Shown piece after piece: positions 26,875 to 35,538 of a stretch of DNA of 64,000 nt. Position numbers and translations under genes: made by a program. The notes below the pieces were generated by a model. That model worked only from the letters and a program-made list of their open reading frames with translations. It did no database searches and had not been told where the DNA came from. Each line of letters starts with the position of its first letter. The stretch's first letter is position 1. This DNA comes from an uncultured Treponema sp. GTDB taxonomy: Bacteria > Spirochaetota > Spirochaetia > Treponematales > Treponemataceae. Where the stretch lies: positions 124,001 through 188,000 of the forward strand of contig NZ_CAKVAM010000004.1 in NCBI RefSeq assembly GCF_934725225.1. The letters are read 5' to 3'.

Positions 26875-26896
26875 TAAAGCTTGGCAAATTAAAGCC

Positions 26897-27808
26897 CTAC
26901 TCTTTTACACCACCAGCAGTTACACCGCCAATAATGTATCTTGAAAGGAAGAAGTAAATCACAATCAAAGGAAGAATAGCAACAGTCATAAGTGTATAGT
27001 TAACACCCAAGTCAAACATCATGTAGTCAGCTGAACGAGCGTTGGCAATAACAATCGGAACTGTCCAAAGTTTTTTGTCGCTGATTACGAGAGCCGGAAT
27101 GAAGTAGTTGTTCCAAGAAGTAACGAATGCAAAGATTGACTGAACCGCAAAAGCAGGCTTAAGCATAGGACAAACAATCGCATTGAAAGTATAGAACTCA
27201 TTGCTTCCGTCTACGCGGGCTGCTTCAACAATTGAATAAGGCAAAGTTGCTTCCATTGACTGATACATATAGAAGAAAACAACCGGTGCCGCAATCGAAG
27301 GAATAATAAGCGGAATGTAAGAATTCATAATTCCAAGCTTTGTAATCAACTGCAAGAATCCAAGTGTAGAAACCTGTGTTGGAACCATCATAACTGCCAT
27401 GATGAACTTAAATGCGCTCTTTTTGCCTTTGAAGTTGTACATATAAATTCCGTAGGCAGTCATTGCGCTAAAGTAAGTTGTAAACGCAGCTGTAAAAAGA
27501 GCAACAAGGAAGCTGTTTCCAAGTCCGCGGAAAATAGGATAGCTTGTTCCGTAAACCTTGCGTTCAACCTGCTGACCTGCAACAACATCAAACCAGCGTT
27601 CGCTCTTTAAAAACTGCTTGATATGAAGCCAAAGCTGAGTTCCAGGAATAGCAGAGAAACCACTCTGAATCTGCGGATGTGAGCGAGTTGCATTGATAAC
27701 CATTATATAGAATGGAAACAATGAAAGAATCGCCAGAAGAACCAGAACTGCATAGCAGATAAATCTTCTGGTAGAAAGCATTTTTGCCTGACTTTTTAAT
27801 TTCTCCAT
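26897..27808 (-). CDS. Carbohydrate ABC transporter permease (MalG family)
   Basis: This 303-residue membrane protein has about six transmembrane segments. The EAA loop that docks the ATPase, SIVEAARVDGSNEFYTFNAI, lies near residue 205. Its C terminus GGVTAGGVKE is typical of MalG/UgpE-type CUT1 permeases. It forms the channel with the permease gene just upstream and receives sugar from the binding protein encoded first. AGGAGA precedes ATG 27808. No ATPase gene is present, so a shared MsmX/UgpC-type ATPase encoded elsewhere is inferred. The sugar cannot be named. Confidence 0.88.
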   Translation of the reverse strand: MEKLKSQAKMLSTRRFICYAVLVLLAILSLFPFYIMVINATRSHPQIQSGFSAIPGTQLWLHIKQFLKSERWFDVVAGQQVERKVYGTSYPIFRGLGNSFLVALFTAAFTTYFSAMTAYGIYMYNFKGKKSAFKFIMAVMMVPTQVSTLGFLQLITKLGIMNSYIPLIIPSIAAPVVFFYMYQSMEATLPYSIVEAARVDGSNEFYTFNAIVCPMLKPAFAVQSIFAFVTSWNNYFIPALVISDKKLWTVPIVIANARSADYMMFDLGVNYTLMTVAILPLIVIYFFLSRYIIGGVTAGGVKE

Positions 27809-27819
27809 AAAATTATCTC

Positions 27820-28797
27820 CTATCTTTTATTCTGGTACTTGCTCATAGTAATCTTATAAACAAGTCCGCTCAAAACACCAGTAACTGCAAACAGAAGTAC
27901 AGAAATAGCTCCTGCAGGTCCGTAGTTTTTGCTCTGAAGATGATTGTTAAGCTTCATGATAATAGTCATTGTTGTTCTGTCTGGAGTACCAGCAGCATTT
28001 GTCAAAATCTGTGGAACATCGAACATCTGAATACCACCAATCAAAGAAGTAATGAAAACATAAACGAAAATCGGAAGAAGCAATGGCATTGTAACTTTGA
28101 AGAATACCTGTGAAGGAGAAGCTCCATCTATGCGGGCTGCTTCAAAGAGGCTGTTATCAATTCCCATAACGCCAGCCATAAGCAAAATTGTTGTGTTTCC
28201 ATACCACATAAGGAAGTTCATTGTAGCAACAAGAGTTCTTGTCCAAGCCGTAGAAGTAAAGAAGTAGATTGGCTTCATTGGCTCAGCCGCACCAAGTCCA
28301 ATTGCTGTTTCATTTGTCTTGTCAACAATAGAGCGAATCATGCCGTTTACAGGACCGTTAGGCGAGAACAAAGTAAAGAACAGCATTGCGAATGTCGCCG
28401 CCATAATCAAGTTAGGCATATAAATAACTGTCTTAAAGAATCCCTGGCCTTTAAGGTTAAGCTCTGTATTTGTAAACCAAACAGCAAGAAGCAAAGAAAT
28501 TATAATCTGCGGAACAAATCCCATGACCCACATTATAAGTGTATTAAGGAAATATTTTCCCAAGCTGTCGCCAGCTGTAAATATCGCCTTGAAATTTTCC
28601 AAACCAATAAAAGTAGGTCCAACAGTAAGAAGTCCTACACGGTAATACTCAAACAAGCTGAAAATAAAAGTTGTCAAAAGCGGAATGAGCGAAAATATAA
28701 TATAAATTACAAAGAATGGCGCAATAAAAACATATCCCCAATTATCATACTGGATGGTATGCCTTCTATTTGCACTTTTTTTAACATTATTTTTCAT
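27820..28797 (-). CDS. Carbohydrate ABC transporter permease (MalF/UgpA family)
   Basis: This 325-residue membrane protein has six predicted transmembrane segments. The EAA loop is SLFEAARIDGASPSQVFFKV near residue 215. It is the MalF-type partner of the MalG-type permease that follows after 11 nt. The N-terminal segment (YVFIAPFFVIYIIFSLIPLL) is typical of CUT1 permeases. A GAGAGGA ribosome-binding site precedes ATG 28797. An attenuator-like hairpin pair sits between this gene and the binding-protein gene, so it should be expressed at a lower level than the binding protein. Confidence 0.88.
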   Translation of the reverse strand: MKNNVKKSANRRHTIQYDNWGYVFIAPFFVIYIIFSLIPLLTTFIFSLFEYYRVGLLTVGPTFIGLENFKAIFTAGDSLGKYFLNTLIMWVMGFVPQIIISLLLAVWFTNTELNLKGQGFFKTVIYMPNLIMAATFAMLFFTLFSPNGPVNGMIRSIVDKTNETAIGLGAAEPMKPIYFFTSTAWTRTLVATMNFLMWYGNTTILLMAGVMGIDNSLFEAARIDGASPSQVFFKVTMPLLLPIFVYVFITSLIGGIQMFDVPQILTNAAGTPDRTTMTIIMKLNNHLQSKNYGPAGAISVLLFAVTGVLSGLVYKITMSKYQNKR

Positions 28798-28860
28798 TAA
28801 ATCCTCTCAGAAATAATAGCAACACATCATAGAGGGAAGTATTTCTATTGAAAAAACGGG

Positions 28861-28894
28861 TAAAAAAAATGCCACCTCTAAAAAAAGGCGGCAC
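28861..28894 (-). terminator. Intercistronic attenuator between binding protein and permeases
   Basis: On the minus strand GCCGCC pairs with GGTGGC (one mismatch) around a T-rich loop, followed by T8. Placed after the binding-protein gene, it should end part of the transcripts and lower permease expression. Confidence 0.6.
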
Positions 28895-28916
28895 TTTCTT
28901 TCTGCAACCTTGAGAC

Positions 28917-28940
28917 TGAAACCATGCAACCATGGTTTCA
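28917..28940 (-). other. mRNA-stabilising hairpin after the binding-protein gene
   Basis: TGAAACCATG and CATGGTTTCA form a perfect 10-bp stem with a 4-nt loop, 20 nt after the binding-protein stop. It has no T tract, so protection of the 3' end from exonucleases is more likely than termination. Confidence 0.65.
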
Positions 28941-28959
28941 GTGATAAGAATTACATCAA

Positions 28960-30294
28960 TTATTTAGACAAGTTTGGATAAAGTTCGATAACAGAAGTAT
29001 AGAAGTTGTTCCAAGCCTGATCCTGTGAAACTTTTCCGTTGTAGTAGTCAGACATAGCAGCCATAAGTTTTTCTGTCATACCCTGATCGTACATAGACAT
29101 GCAGCTCTTGTCGATAGAATCAGCAGAATCGATGAATACTGCCATATGGTTCTGTCCGCCCAAGAATGGGTTCTGGTAGTCAGATGCTGCAACTTCGCGC
29201 ATAGCAGGAGCGTTGTTTGTGAAGTCGCCCATTTCTGTAGCAATGCGAACCATTGTGTCTTTTTCGCAAGTAAGTGTGAGCATGATGTCTTTAATCAAGT
29301 CAACATTGTCTGAACCTGCTGCACCACAAATCCAAGTTCCACCCCATGAGAATCCCATAGGTCCTTTGCAGAATGCCCAGTCGCCATAAGAACCGTTTCC
29401 AGCAACATTTCCCTTTGCAGGATCATCGAGAGTGTTAGGAGCAAGACAGAAGTCAATGAACCAAGCTGGTCCAAAGTATCCGAATACTTTTCCGTCTTTC
29501 TTTGCACCCTGGAAGCTTTCTGCTGACCAAAGGTTAGCTTTGTTGTTGTAGCCCTTGTCTGTGTATGTCTTTGTCATGTCAACCCAGCGCTGAATCATCG
29601 GATCAACTTTGATTTTGTTTCCTACAACCCACTTTGTCTTTACGTTGTCAGAGAATACACGGAATGCATCATCGAATCCAGAAAGCATGAAGTATCCTTT
29701 TGCTTTTGCCTTTGCAGCAACTGAGTCAAATTTGTCCCAGTTAGCAAGAGCTTCCTGTACTTTTGCTGGATCGTCTGTTCCAAGAACAGCTTTTGCGATT
29801 GAGCGGCGATAGATAAATCCAGCCGGACAAGCCTGCCAAGAAACACCTTTGAGAACTCCTTTAGAGTCTGTCATGATGTCTTTTGTATACTTGAACTGGT
29901 TGGCCAAATCAGCCTTTGTAAGACCGATGTCTTTAACTACATCGAGAGTATATGGAGTGTCAACATACTTCAATGCATAGTCAGCTTCAACAAGGAACAT
30001 ATCAATCTTTTCGTCTGCTGCAGCTGAGTTCTGTGCAAGAAGAGCTTCATCAAGCTTGTTCTGATAAGCGTTTCCCTGGTTTGGAGTCTGGATAAAGTTA
30101 ACTTTTACACCAGCTGGAACTTTTGATTTGTAGTATTTTTCGAAACGTGCTGGGAATTCATCGTTCCAAACAGCGATGTTCAATACTTTTCCGCCAGTTG
30201 TTTTACCTTTAGCCTTTTTCTTTCCCCAAGGTGCTGATGTTGCTACTGACGCAACCAATGCTACTCCCAAAACTGTAGCTACTAACTTTTTCAT
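28960..30294 (-). CDS. Sugar ABC transporter substrate-binding protein
   Basis: This 444-residue extracellular solute-binding protein (family 1 type) has a cleavable signal ending near VATSAPWG rather than a lipobox, unusual for a binding protein in spirochaetes, where many are lipidated. The mature chain has the alternating lobes of carbohydrate binders with many aromatic residues (FGYFGPAWFIDF, FSWGGTWICGAAG). It passes the sugar to the two permeases downstream. ATG 30294 has the strong AAGGAGG ribosome-binding site. A promoter and a LacI-type operator lie upstream. The ligand is unknown. Confidence 0.88.
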   Translation of the reverse strand: MKKLVATVLGVALVASVATSAPWGKKKAKGKTTGGKVLNIAVWNDEFPARFEKYYKSKVPAGVKVNFIQTPNQGNAYQNKLDEALLAQNSAAADEKIDMFLVEADYALKYVDTPYTLDVVKDIGLTKADLANQFKYTKDIMTDSKGVLKGVSWQACPAGFIYRRSIAKAVLGTDDPAKVQEALANWDKFDSVAAKAKAKGYFMLSGFDDAFRVFSDNVKTKWVVGNKIKVDPMIQRWVDMTKTYTDKGYNNKANLWSAESFQGAKKDGKVFGYFGPAWFIDFCLAPNTLDDPAKGNVAGNGSYGDWAFCKGPMGFSWGGTWICGAAGSDNVDLIKDIMLTLTCEKDTMVRIATEMGDFTNNAPAMREVAASDYQNPFLGGQNHMAVFIDSADSIDKSCMSMYDQGMTEKLMAAMSDYYNGKVSQDQAWNNFYTSVIELYPNLSK

Positions 30295-30351
30295 GCAATT
30301 GCCTCCTTCATTAGTAATGCATAAACCTTTTTTCTTTCTAAGGTGATTTTT

Positions 30352-30379
30352 ATTATAAATCAGAATTTTTGTTTTGCAA
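30352..30379 (-). promoter_or_regulatory. Promoter of the sugar ABC operon
   Basis: On the minus strand TTGCAA (30379-30374), a 16-bp spacer and TATAAT (30357-30352), about 58 nt before the binding-protein start. Confidence 0.6.
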
Positions 30380-30411
30380 CAAAAAAAAATCAAAAAAAAT
30401 CATTTTTTATA

Positions 30412-30421
30412 GAAACGTTTC
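30412..30421. promoter_or_regulatory. LacI-family operator candidate
   Basis: The palindrome GAAACGTTTC sits 33 bp upstream of the -35 box of the sugar operon. It matches the half-site style of LacI/GalR and CcpA operators, with a central CG. No LacI-type gene lies in the window. Confidence 0.55.
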
Positions 30422-30500
30422 AATAATAATTGCCGTTATTGTTACCCAAAATGCCAAATTTTATATAAATTCAACAAAAAAATTGAATCAGCTACAAGAA

Positions 30501-30580
30501 AAAGCGCGTCAATTCGCCATGCTGAGCGTACAAGGTATCAGACTACGCTATCGCTCAGAATGGCTCGGTTGCCGCTTTTT
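30501..30580. repeat. Palindromic intergenic element of the ATGCTGAGC type
   Basis: GCCATGCTGAGCG (30516-30528) pairs with CGCTCAGAATGGC (30552-30564) with one mismatch; AAAGCG/CGCTTT (30501-30506, 30573-30578) form an outer stem ending in a T run. It lies in the 391-nt gap between the binding-protein gene and the HAD gene and differs from the TGTCATT family. Confidence 0.6.
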
Positions 30581-30685
30581 TTTCTTTCCGCTTATTCAAT
30601 TTAACTATTCAGAAAAAAACCGACATTTATGTTAAAATTTCACCGCATACTTTTTACACAGTGCAAAATTCGCTATAATATAAAT

Positions 30686-31327
30686 ATGAAAAACAGCGGT
30701 TTTAACGGAATTATTCTGGACATAGACGGCACAATCTGGAACACAACTGGAATTGTCGCAGTCGCCTGGAACAAGGCAATTGAAATGTCCGGGCTAAAGG
30801 CAAAAAAAGTAAACGCCCAGATTCTTCAGCAGGAATTCGGAAAAACAATGGACACAATTGCAAACGACTTATGGCCGGAACTTGGCAAGGCGGAACAAAG
30901 CAAACTCATGTCCTACTGTTGCACGGAAGAGCAGATTGCAATCCGGGAAAATACATTCGACATAACATATCCCGGCGTAATTGAAACAATAAAGGAACTT
31001 TCATCTTCGGAAAACTTTTACATTGTAAGCAACTGCCAAAACGGATACATTGAGCTGACAATGGAAAAAAACGGGCTTTCGCCTTTTATAAAAGACTTTG
31101 AATGCTTCGGGCGCACAGGAAAATCCAAGGCGGAAAATATTCAAATTCTGATGGCAAGAAACAGAATGACTTCCGCAGTTTACATCGGCGACACACAGGG
31201 AGACGCGGACGCTTGCAGACAGGCGGGAATTCCATTTATCTGGGCTTCCTACGGATTCGGAAAAGCTTCAAAATACATAGAAAAACTTGAAAACTTTTGC
31301 GACTTAAAAAAAATATTTTCAGAATAA
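30686..31327 (+). CDS. HAD-superfamily phosphatase (phosphoglycolate phosphatase-like)
   Basis: This 213-residue HAD hydrolase has motif I ILDIDGTIWN (nucleophile and acid Asp), motif II IVSNCQ, motif III Lys around GKSKAENIQ, and motif IV YIGDTQGDADACRQAG. A helical cap lies between motifs I and II. It dephosphorylates a small metabolite that cannot be named. ATG 30686 is preceded by TATAAT with exactly 6 nt between and no ribosome-binding site, so the transcript should be leaderless. A longer in-frame start at 30629 lies upstream of that promoter. A second HAD gene follows after 16 nt. Confidence 0.82.
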   Translation: MKNSGFNGIILDIDGTIWNTTGIVAVAWNKAIEMSGLKAKKVNAQILQQEFGKTMDTIANDLWPELGKAEQSKLMSYCCTEEQIAIRENTFDITYPGVIETIKELSSSENFYIVSNCQNGYIELTMEKNGLSPFIKDFECFGRTGKSKAENIQILMARNRMTSAVYIGDTQGDADACRQAGIPFIWASYGFGKASKYIEKLENFCDLKKIFSE

Positions 31328-31343
31328 AAATACTGGAGGAAAA

Positions 31344-31955
31344 ATGCTTTATATTTTTGACATGGGCGGCGTTGTAACAAATTCCGCGGTTTTAGATGAC
31401 AAATTGTGCAAGGTTCTTGGAATTTCAGTTGAAGAATTTGAAAAAATCTGCGGAAAAAAAACAGACGGCGCAAACAAAGGTCAGCTTGAAAGCCTAGGAT
31501 TGTTCAGCCTTTGCTCCGACGGAATAATCGACACAAATGAATTCTGGGCGGAATTTTCAAAGAGAAGCGGAATCGCCGTAAAAACAGACTGGTTCAGGTG
31601 GCTTTTTCATCCTGTAAGAAACGAAAAAACTGTTGCAATTGTAAAGGCTTTGCGTTCGGAGGGAAACAGAGTTGTTTGCGGAACAAACACAGTTTCTGCG
31701 CATTACTTTAATCACCTTGAGCGCGGCGACTATGCGATTTTTGACCAGACTTATAGCTCATGCAACATGGGAGTTTCCAAGCCAGACACAAACTTCTGGA
31801 AAATAATCCTTGAGGCGGAAAATGTTCCTGCAAAAGACGCCGTATTCATTGACGACAGAAAGGACAACTGCGAAGCCGCCGCTTCAATTGGAATTCACGC
31901 AATCCAGTTTACAACCGCGGAAGAAGTCGCCGAACTTTTGGGCGTAAAAATTTAA
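31344..31955 (+). CDS. HAD-superfamily hydrolase (YihX-like)
   Basis: This 203-residue HAD protein has motif I YIFDMGGVVTNS, in which the second Asp position is Gly. This pattern occurs in the YihX and epoxide-hydrolase N-terminal phosphatase groups. Motif II is VCGTNT, the motif III Lys is in GVSKPDTNFW, and motif IV is VFIDDRKDNCEAAASIG. It likely acts on a sugar phosphate. TGGAGGA precedes ATG 31344. It shares direction and probably mRNA with the preceding HAD gene but belongs to a different subgroup, so the two are not recent duplicates. Confidence 0.8.
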   Translation: MLYIFDMGGVVTNSAVLDDKLCKVLGISVEEFEKICGKKTDGANKGQLESLGLFSLCSDGIIDTNEFWAEFSKRSGIAVKTDWFRWLFHPVRNEKTVAIVKALRSEGNRVVCGTNTVSAHYFNHLERGDYAIFDQTYSSCNMGVSKPDTNFWKIILEAENVPAKDAVFIDDRKDNCEAAASIGIHAIQFTTAEEVAELLGVKI

Positions 31956-31977
31956 TTTGTGTTTTTCCAATTTACTG

Positions 31978-32065
31978 TGTCATTGCCGTACTTGATACGG
32001 CAATCTCATAGATTATCAACCGAGTTTCTTTCAGAAACGTCGCAGGGTCAAGCCCGATAATGACA
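31978..32065. repeat. Modular palindromic intergenic repeat, copy B
   Basis: This 88-bp copy begins TGTCATTGCCGT and ends CCCGATAATGACA. The left arm is ATTGCCGT/ACGGCAAT, the middle is CCGAGTTTC...GAAACGTCGC, and the right arm is half of the CGGGCTTGACCCG module. It separates the HAD genes from the convergent VanY-like gene. Confidence 0.75.
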
Positions 32066-32091
32066 TAAAACTCAATATTTAGTCTAAATTT

Positions 32092-32922
32092 CTAAAGCGT
32101 GTTTTTCCAGCAGTCTATAAATTCAAGCATGAACTGCTGGATTCCGCCGAACCACTTCTGCTGAAAACGGCAGGCATTTTTTCCTATGTAGCGGAAGTGC
32201 CAGCATTCCCAACGGTAGCCAGTAACATCTTCATATCCTTTTGGAAATGAAAGCGACCAGCCGTAATCCGCGGCATTTTTATAGACCCACTGCCCCATCT
32301 GGGTTTTGTCAAAGTCATCAGAAATTGAGCCAAAGTCAACCGCAGTTCCAAGCTGATGCTGGCTTGTTCCCGCTCTCGCGCTTTCACGTTCAGCTTCTTC
32401 AAGTCCGTCTACGCTTACCCAGTAGTTAAAAAGATTCTCCTGATAAGAATAAGAGCGGTAAACAGAACTTACCAAAAGCCTAATTCCGTCATTCAACGCG
32501 GCTTGAGCCATTTCATTTAAAGCAGAATAAGCTTCCGGGCGGATTTTCATTCCAGCTTTGTTCAAGTCAAAAAGACTGTTTTTTTCCAAAGAAATCAAAT
32601 CTTTTGGCGCATAAGAAGAAGACGCGCTGTGCTTTTTGTCAATTAAAAAGAAAAGGCTTTTGTCATCTGTGCGGAACGTTTTTTCTTCTTCAAGAATCGC
32701 ATAAAGATCTTTTATAAATTCCGTCTTGTTTTCTTCTGTAACACAAATGGCTTCTTTTGCCCTGCTGGACATTTTTTGCAAAACTCTGTTGAATTTTTCT
32801 TCTTCCGCAGATGGAATTTTTACAACCGATTTTGAAGACTGGGCATAAACTTTTTTTGCGCATCCAGCAAAACAAAAAATTCCTGCAACTGCAAAAGCCG
32901 CCAAAAGCATTTTTTTATTCAT
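32092..32922 (-). CDS. VanY-like D-alanyl-D-alanine carboxypeptidase lipoprotein
   Basis: This 276-residue lipoprotein has a signal peptide ending FAGC and an M15-type peptidase domain. Zinc ligands lie in SQHQLGTAVDF (SxHxxGxAxD) and in the final histidine of CWHFRYIG, with the usual Arg-containing segment SSVYRSYSYQ upstream. It trims the terminal D-Ala of peptidoglycan stems in the periplasm. Its start overlaps the end of the STAS gene by 8 nt, so it is the last gene of the phosphatase-STAS operon. This links the switch to the cell envelope by position only. Confidence 0.85.
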   Translation of the reverse strand: MNKKMLLAAFAVAGIFCFAGCAKKVYAQSSKSVVKIPSAEEEKFNRVLQKMSSRAKEAICVTEENKTEFIKDLYAILEEEKTFRTDDKSLFFLIDKKHSASSSYAPKDLISLEKNSLFDLNKAGMKIRPEAYSALNEMAQAALNDGIRLLVSSVYRSYSYQENLFNYWVSVDGLEEAERESARAGTSQHQLGTAVDFGSISDDFDKTQMGQWVYKNAADYGWSLSFPKGYEDVTGYRWECWHFRYIGKNACRFQQKWFGGIQQFMLEFIDCWKNTL

Positions 32923-33247
32923 CAGAAACCTCAGTAACTGAATGAATTATATGGAACATATCAAAAAATCCAGTCCGCTCCAAAGCGTGCTTTACAGGCT
33001 CGGAAGGATTCATTATAAAAAGCTTAGTTCCAGAGCTTTCCGCGTCATTGTGTCCCGCAAGAATAACCCCAACACCAGAAGAGTCAACTTGAGTTACCTG
33101 GCTTGAATCAAGGACAACGTTTGTGTCAGCAATATATTCAAAAAGCTTTTCCTGAAGCTCGGTAATCGTGTAGGAATTCAAAGAGCCTGTAAGCTCAAGC
33201 AGCATATAGTTAACACCAATTTTTTCTTTAAGCGCAAGCTGATCCAT
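32915..33247 (-). CDS. STAS-domain anti-sigma factor antagonist
   Basis: This 110-residue SpoIIAA/RsbV-like STAS protein has the phosphorylation loop VTQVDSSGVGVI, with serine in DSSG near residue 58. In partner-switching systems the unphosphorylated form captures an anti-sigma kinase, and a SpoIIE/RsbU-type phosphatase restores that form. Two such phosphatases are encoded directly upstream in the same operon. No RsbW-type kinase and no sigma factor are in the window. The ribosome-binding site is AGAGGC, 7-8 nt before ATG 33247. Confidence 0.87.
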   Translation of the reverse strand: MDQLALKEKIGVNYMLLELTGSLNSYTITELQEKLFEYIADTNVVLDSSQVTQVDSSGVGVILAGHNDAESSGTKLFIMNPSEPVKHALERTGFFDMFHIIHSVTEVSDE

Positions 33248-33282
33248 TTTTTGCCTCTTTTAAAAATCTTTTTATAAAAATC

Positions 33283-35535
33283 TTAAGCCTGAGCCTGATT
33301 TCCCAAATATTTCATAACAAGCATTGTAATGTCGTTTTCAAGCTCCTTTGAAGTAAATTCAACAAGAGCGTCGTAAGTGAATTTCGCCATTTTTTCAGCA
33401 GGATAGCCGGAATTTTCCATAAGCGCATTCTGTGTTCTTGTTTTTCCGAAAATATCGCCGCGCAAAGACTTTGTGTCAATGATTCCGTCTGTTACAATCA
33501 TAACAATATCGCCTTCGGAAAGCTTGACTTTCTTTACTTTTATGTACGGAGCAACATCCTTTACAAATCCAAGAATATGGCCTTCGCCCTGAACTTCAAT
33601 AACATTGTTGTAGGCACGAGTGTATACAAGCAACGCTGGAATTCCGCAGTTGATATAATACATTGTGTCTGTGTTGAAATCAAGAATTCCAAAAGTTCCG
33701 GCAAAGAAAGTTCCCTTTGGAAGATTTTCACGGATAAATGTATTCACTTTTGCAACAAGCAGCTTAAAGTCTGTGGTTTCAGAAAGGAATGTTCTGATAA
33801 TGGACTTTAAGATAACCATTCCCATTGAAGCCGCGATTCCTTTTCCGCTTAAAGCTCCGATTACAAAAATGTGCCGCGTGTCTGTAAGGCGAATCATGTC
33901 AACAAATTCACCGCCGATGTTGTGCGCCGGAACCATAAGATAGCCAGCATCAATTTTCTTGCTTTTTATTAAATCCATGTTTTCCTGAATGGAAGTAATA
34001 ATCTGCCCGGACATTCTGATTTCGCGGTTTACAGTTCCAACAACGGCTTCATTCATGATGTTCTTTACGTAATATCCTACAACAAAGAAATTTGAATAGA
34101 ACTTGTTAAAGACTTCATAATCGTATTCGGAATAAATGTTTCCGCTGATTTTTTTGCCAAGAAGAATCAAGCCGATAAACTGGCGGCCTTCGTTCAGCAT
34201 AATCATTGCGTCTGAATTTGTGCTGTCCATTACTCCAAGAATTTTGCTTCTTACAGAGGCAACTGAATTGTTGGTCTGTGCAAATTCACGGAAAACAATC
34301 TGATGATGGTTGTTCAAAAGAACATCCGAAACAGACTGGTCAATTGGAGTTGTAAAACTCTTGTCGCCGTCAGAAGAATAAATGCAGCTCATGTTGCCAA
34401 CGCCGTCATCAATAAGAATTTTCATTGAAGAAGAGCCAACGTATTTTTTGAAAACATTGAAAACACTTCCTGTAATTTCGTTTGGTTCAAGGCTGAAATC
34501 GATTGAAGTTATGTCGCGCTCAAAATCCTCAGAATACATTTTGTTTCTAAAAAGCTCGGAATTCTTGAACTTCCTGCGGAAAAGCATAAACACAAAGAAA
34601 ACAAACGAAATCGCAACATAAATCAAAAGCTCAAAAATATGAATGTTCGCATTTGAAATCGGCAGAAGAAGAATAAAGAACACTGCGGAAACAAGCATCG
34701 GCGCAACAAATCCAATCAAAAGGCGCACAAAGCCCATCAAAAGAATTCTTGCGTCAACAATTTCGTCGTTGTCGTTTGAGCGTGCAAAGAAATACATTCC
34801 CGGAATAAATCCAATCGGCGCAAAGTTGTTAAGAACCGGCTGAATTTCAGAGCAAAGATTCATGTACCAGAAAACTGCCCAGGAAAGCATGATTCCAAAA
34901 ACCATCTGAAGCATATTCTGCTGTTTGAGCTTTGAATTTGTGTTTTCAGCGCGGACAATAACCATGATGCAGACAAATGCCGGAATCAAAACTCTGTAAA
35001 GAAAGTTATACAAGGTAAGCCAAGAAACATTGAATGCGCCGCTCAGTTTTCCTTTAAATACGATTCCAGAAGAAATGCGCAGGAAGTTTCCTTTTGCAAG
35101 CGTAACCGAAGTAAATGCGTTCGGAGCAAAGAAAACCATGTAAACTGCAAGAATAAAAAGCAAAACCTGAAAAAATGTAACAGCCTTGTACTTTTTATAA
35201 TCCGGGAAAACAAGCATATAGCTGCAAGCGCAAACAGAAAACCAGCCCATCATCAGGTAAGTGAATCTGCCTGAAAGCAAGGCAGCTGGAAATGAATTGC
35301 GTTGTTCAACATGAAGAGACTGCGTTCCATCTGGATTGGAAAGCAAAGTATGTTGCACAGAGTTATGCAGGCAGAGCATAATTGTAACTGCCATAAAGAA
35401 AAATATAACTCCCAGGAACAAAAACAGGTTTACAAGATTTGCGTTGGAAGAATTTCCCTTTACATTTTTATCAATGCTAAATGAAATATAAACAAGAACA
35501 GCGCAGATAACAATATTTATAATAGCAAAAATCAT
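33283..35535 (-). CDS. Membrane SpoIIE-like protein, probably catalytically altered
   Basis: This 750-residue protein has about eight transmembrane segments in residues 1-330, a GAF-like linker (about 350-500), and a C-terminal PP2C/SpoIIE domain. The metal motifs differ from active enzymes: GGEFVD replaces GGDxxD, and IGALSGKG lacks the aspartate of GDxSGKG. The later VTDGIIDT and ENDITML are retained. It may be a pseudophosphatase that senses a signal and modulates its paralogue. It starts 3 nt after that paralogue's stop and precedes the STAS gene. Confidence 0.75.
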   Translation of the reverse strand: MIFAIINIVICAVLVYISFSIDKNVKGNSSNANLVNLFLFLGVIFFFMAVTIMLCLHNSVQHTLLSNPDGTQSLHVEQRNSFPAALLSGRFTYLMMGWFSVCACSYMLVFPDYKKYKAVTFFQVLLFILAVYMVFFAPNAFTSVTLAKGNFLRISSGIVFKGKLSGAFNVSWLTLYNFLYRVLIPAFVCIMVIVRAENTNSKLKQQNMLQMVFGIMLSWAVFWYMNLCSEIQPVLNNFAPIGFIPGMYFFARSNDNDEIVDARILLMGFVRLLIGFVAPMLVSAVFFILLLPISNANIHIFELLIYVAISFVFFVFMLFRRKFKNSELFRNKMYSEDFERDITSIDFSLEPNEITGSVFNVFKKYVGSSSMKILIDDGVGNMSCIYSSDGDKSFTTPIDQSVSDVLLNNHHQIVFREFAQTNNSVASVRSKILGVMDSTNSDAMIMLNEGRQFIGLILLGKKISGNIYSEYDYEVFNKFYSNFFVVGYYVKNIMNEAVVGTVNREIRMSGQIITSIQENMDLIKSKKIDAGYLMVPAHNIGGEFVDMIRLTDTRHIFVIGALSGKGIAASMGMVILKSIIRTFLSETTDFKLLVAKVNTFIRENLPKGTFFAGTFGILDFNTDTMYYINCGIPALLVYTRAYNNVIEVQGEGHILGFVKDVAPYIKVKKVKLSEGDIVMIVTDGIIDTKSLRGDIFGKTRTQNALMENSGYPAEKMAKFTYDALVEFTSKELENDITMLVMKYLGNQAQA

Positions 35536-35538
35536 TTT

